Of a stretch of DNA of 6,260 nt, positions 5,654 to 6,260 are shown piece by piece (positions within the stretch are counted from its first letter, which is position 1; each line of letters begins with the position of its first letter). Origin of the DNA: Caldithrix sp. RBG_13_44_9 (lineage in GTDB: Bacteria; Calditrichota; Calditrichia; RBG-13-44-9); assembly GCA_001771055.1 (NCBI GenBank), contig MESS01000020.1:15151-21410 (forward strand), in the 5' to 3' direction. The position numbers and the translations under genes were made by a program. A model generated the notes under the pieces. It did not search any database, was not told the DNA's origin, and was given only the letters and a program-made list of their open reading frames with translations.

Positions 5654-6163
5654 ATGGCAATTAGGATACTGGTGTTTGACGACGATGAACTGATCCGGAT
5701 CACTTTAACCAATTTCTTAAAACAAGAAGGATATGAGGTTGCTTCGTTCAATCAACCCGATCACTGCCCGTTATATTATTCTGAGGCCTGTACCTGTCAG
5801 GAGGAAAATGGTTGTGCGGATATTATCATTACTGATCTGAATATGCCGGGAACCAGCGGCGTAAATTTTATAGAAAAGCAGCTGCGCCAGGGATGCAAGG
5901 TGAAAAGGATAGCAGTAATGTCCGGAGACTGGGGAGATAGCGGGCTTGTCAGAGCCCGGGAATTGGGATGCATGGTTTTCAAAAAACCATTCAGCATATT
6001 GGATATGAAAAAATGGCTGGAAGGGATCCGGAAAGATTTTCAGGATGAACCGGTGGTTATGCCGTTGAACTTCTGTAAACTGAATAAAGATATCAAGAAC
6101 AGAACTTTCGAATCTAAAACCAACGCCTCCGGCATACCTTTACAAAAACCAATTAAATCATAG
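5654..6163 (+). CDS. Stand-alone response regulator receiver (CheY-like) with a cysteine-rich insertion
   Basis: The 169-residue product is a single receiver domain (about 3-128) with a roughly 40-residue tail and no recognisable DNA-binding or enzymatic output domain. Conserved residues are the acidic pair within FDDDE (8-12), phospho-acceptor Asp61 in ITDLNMPGTSG (59-69), Ser90 in VMSGDW, and Lys111 before Pro112 in FKKPF. Thus it should accept phosphate from a histidine kinase, none of which is encoded here. Between helix 2 and strand 3 there is a cysteine cluster: Cys38, Cys46, Cys48 and Cys54, spaced C-x7-C-x-C-x5-C, ending just before the Asp61 strand. Further cysteines are Cys81 (QGCK), Cys106 (LGCMVF) and Cys141. 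From memory, similar receivers with CPL-type cysteine inserts occur in environmental bacteria, but this was not checked. The tail is basic and low in hydrophobics. AAGGA (5644-5648) lies 5 bases before the ATG. Confidence 0.9.
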   Translation: MAIRILVFDDDELIRITLTNFLKQEGYEVASFNQPDHCPLYYSEACTCQEENGCADIIITDLNMPGTSGVNFIEKQLRQGCKVKRIAVMSGDWGDSGLVRARELGCMVFKKPFSILDMKKWLEGIRKDFQDEPVVMPLNFCKLNKDIKNRTFESKTNASGIPLQKPIKS

Positions 6164-6260
6164 CCTCAGCGCAAAAATCATCAAAATCTTCCAACTTGTT
6201 TTCCCCTATTTGAGAAGTACCATCTTTTTACGGAGTACATTTTCTCCAGTATGGCTCGTC

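Noticed and set aside
6164..6260. Continuation of the receiver's reading frame beyond its TAG stop to the window end
   Set aside because: About 32 open codons after the stop with no domain-like sequence; there is no reason to propose readthrough.

Overview
The window holds five confident genes and one probable small gene, all on the + strand, with short intergenic gaps (roughly 170-235 bases). It reads like a moderately AT-rich free-living bacterial chromosome. No phage, transposon, CRISPR, tRNA or rRNA signal was seen. The source cannot be fixed from sequence alone. The mix of a long-chain acyl-CoA synthetase, a CHWC-type DUF255 protein and a cysteine-rich stand-alone receiver would fit an environmental lineage of the FCB group or a deltaproteobacterium-like organism, but that is a weak inference.

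Layout. (1) 1-609 is the C-terminal third or so of an AMP-forming acyl-CoA synthetase, cut by the window edge. (2) 610-843 is a gap holding a short start-coupled ORF that may be a gene remnant, a weak hairpin, and a good sigma70-type promoter. (3) 844-2831 is a two-gene operon: NAD kinase, then a membrane-anchored GT2 glycosyltransferase whose GTG start overlaps the nadK stop. (4) 2832-3024 is a gap with a perfect palindrome that resembles a Gram-positive LexA/DinR box. (5) 3025-5121 encodes a full-length DUF255/YyaL-like thioredoxin-fold protein. (6) 5122-5653 is a regulatory-looking stretch around a 55-codon gene. It has a possible promoter, a 13-bp-arm inverted repeat and a near-perfect Shine-Dalgarno sequence directly before the ATG. 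(7) 5654-6163 is a stand-alone CheY-like receiver with a cluster of cysteines inserted before its phospho-acceptor strand. (8) 6164-6260 has no supported gene.

The genes do not form one obvious pathway. NAD kinase (NADP supply) and the glycosyltransferase are translationally coupled. The other genes are probably separate transcription units. The most interesting parts are the 5244-5459 unit (structured leader plus small charged helical protein) and the cysteine-rich receiver next to it, which could be a redox- or metal-responsive signalling protein. Nothing here proves an undescribed system.
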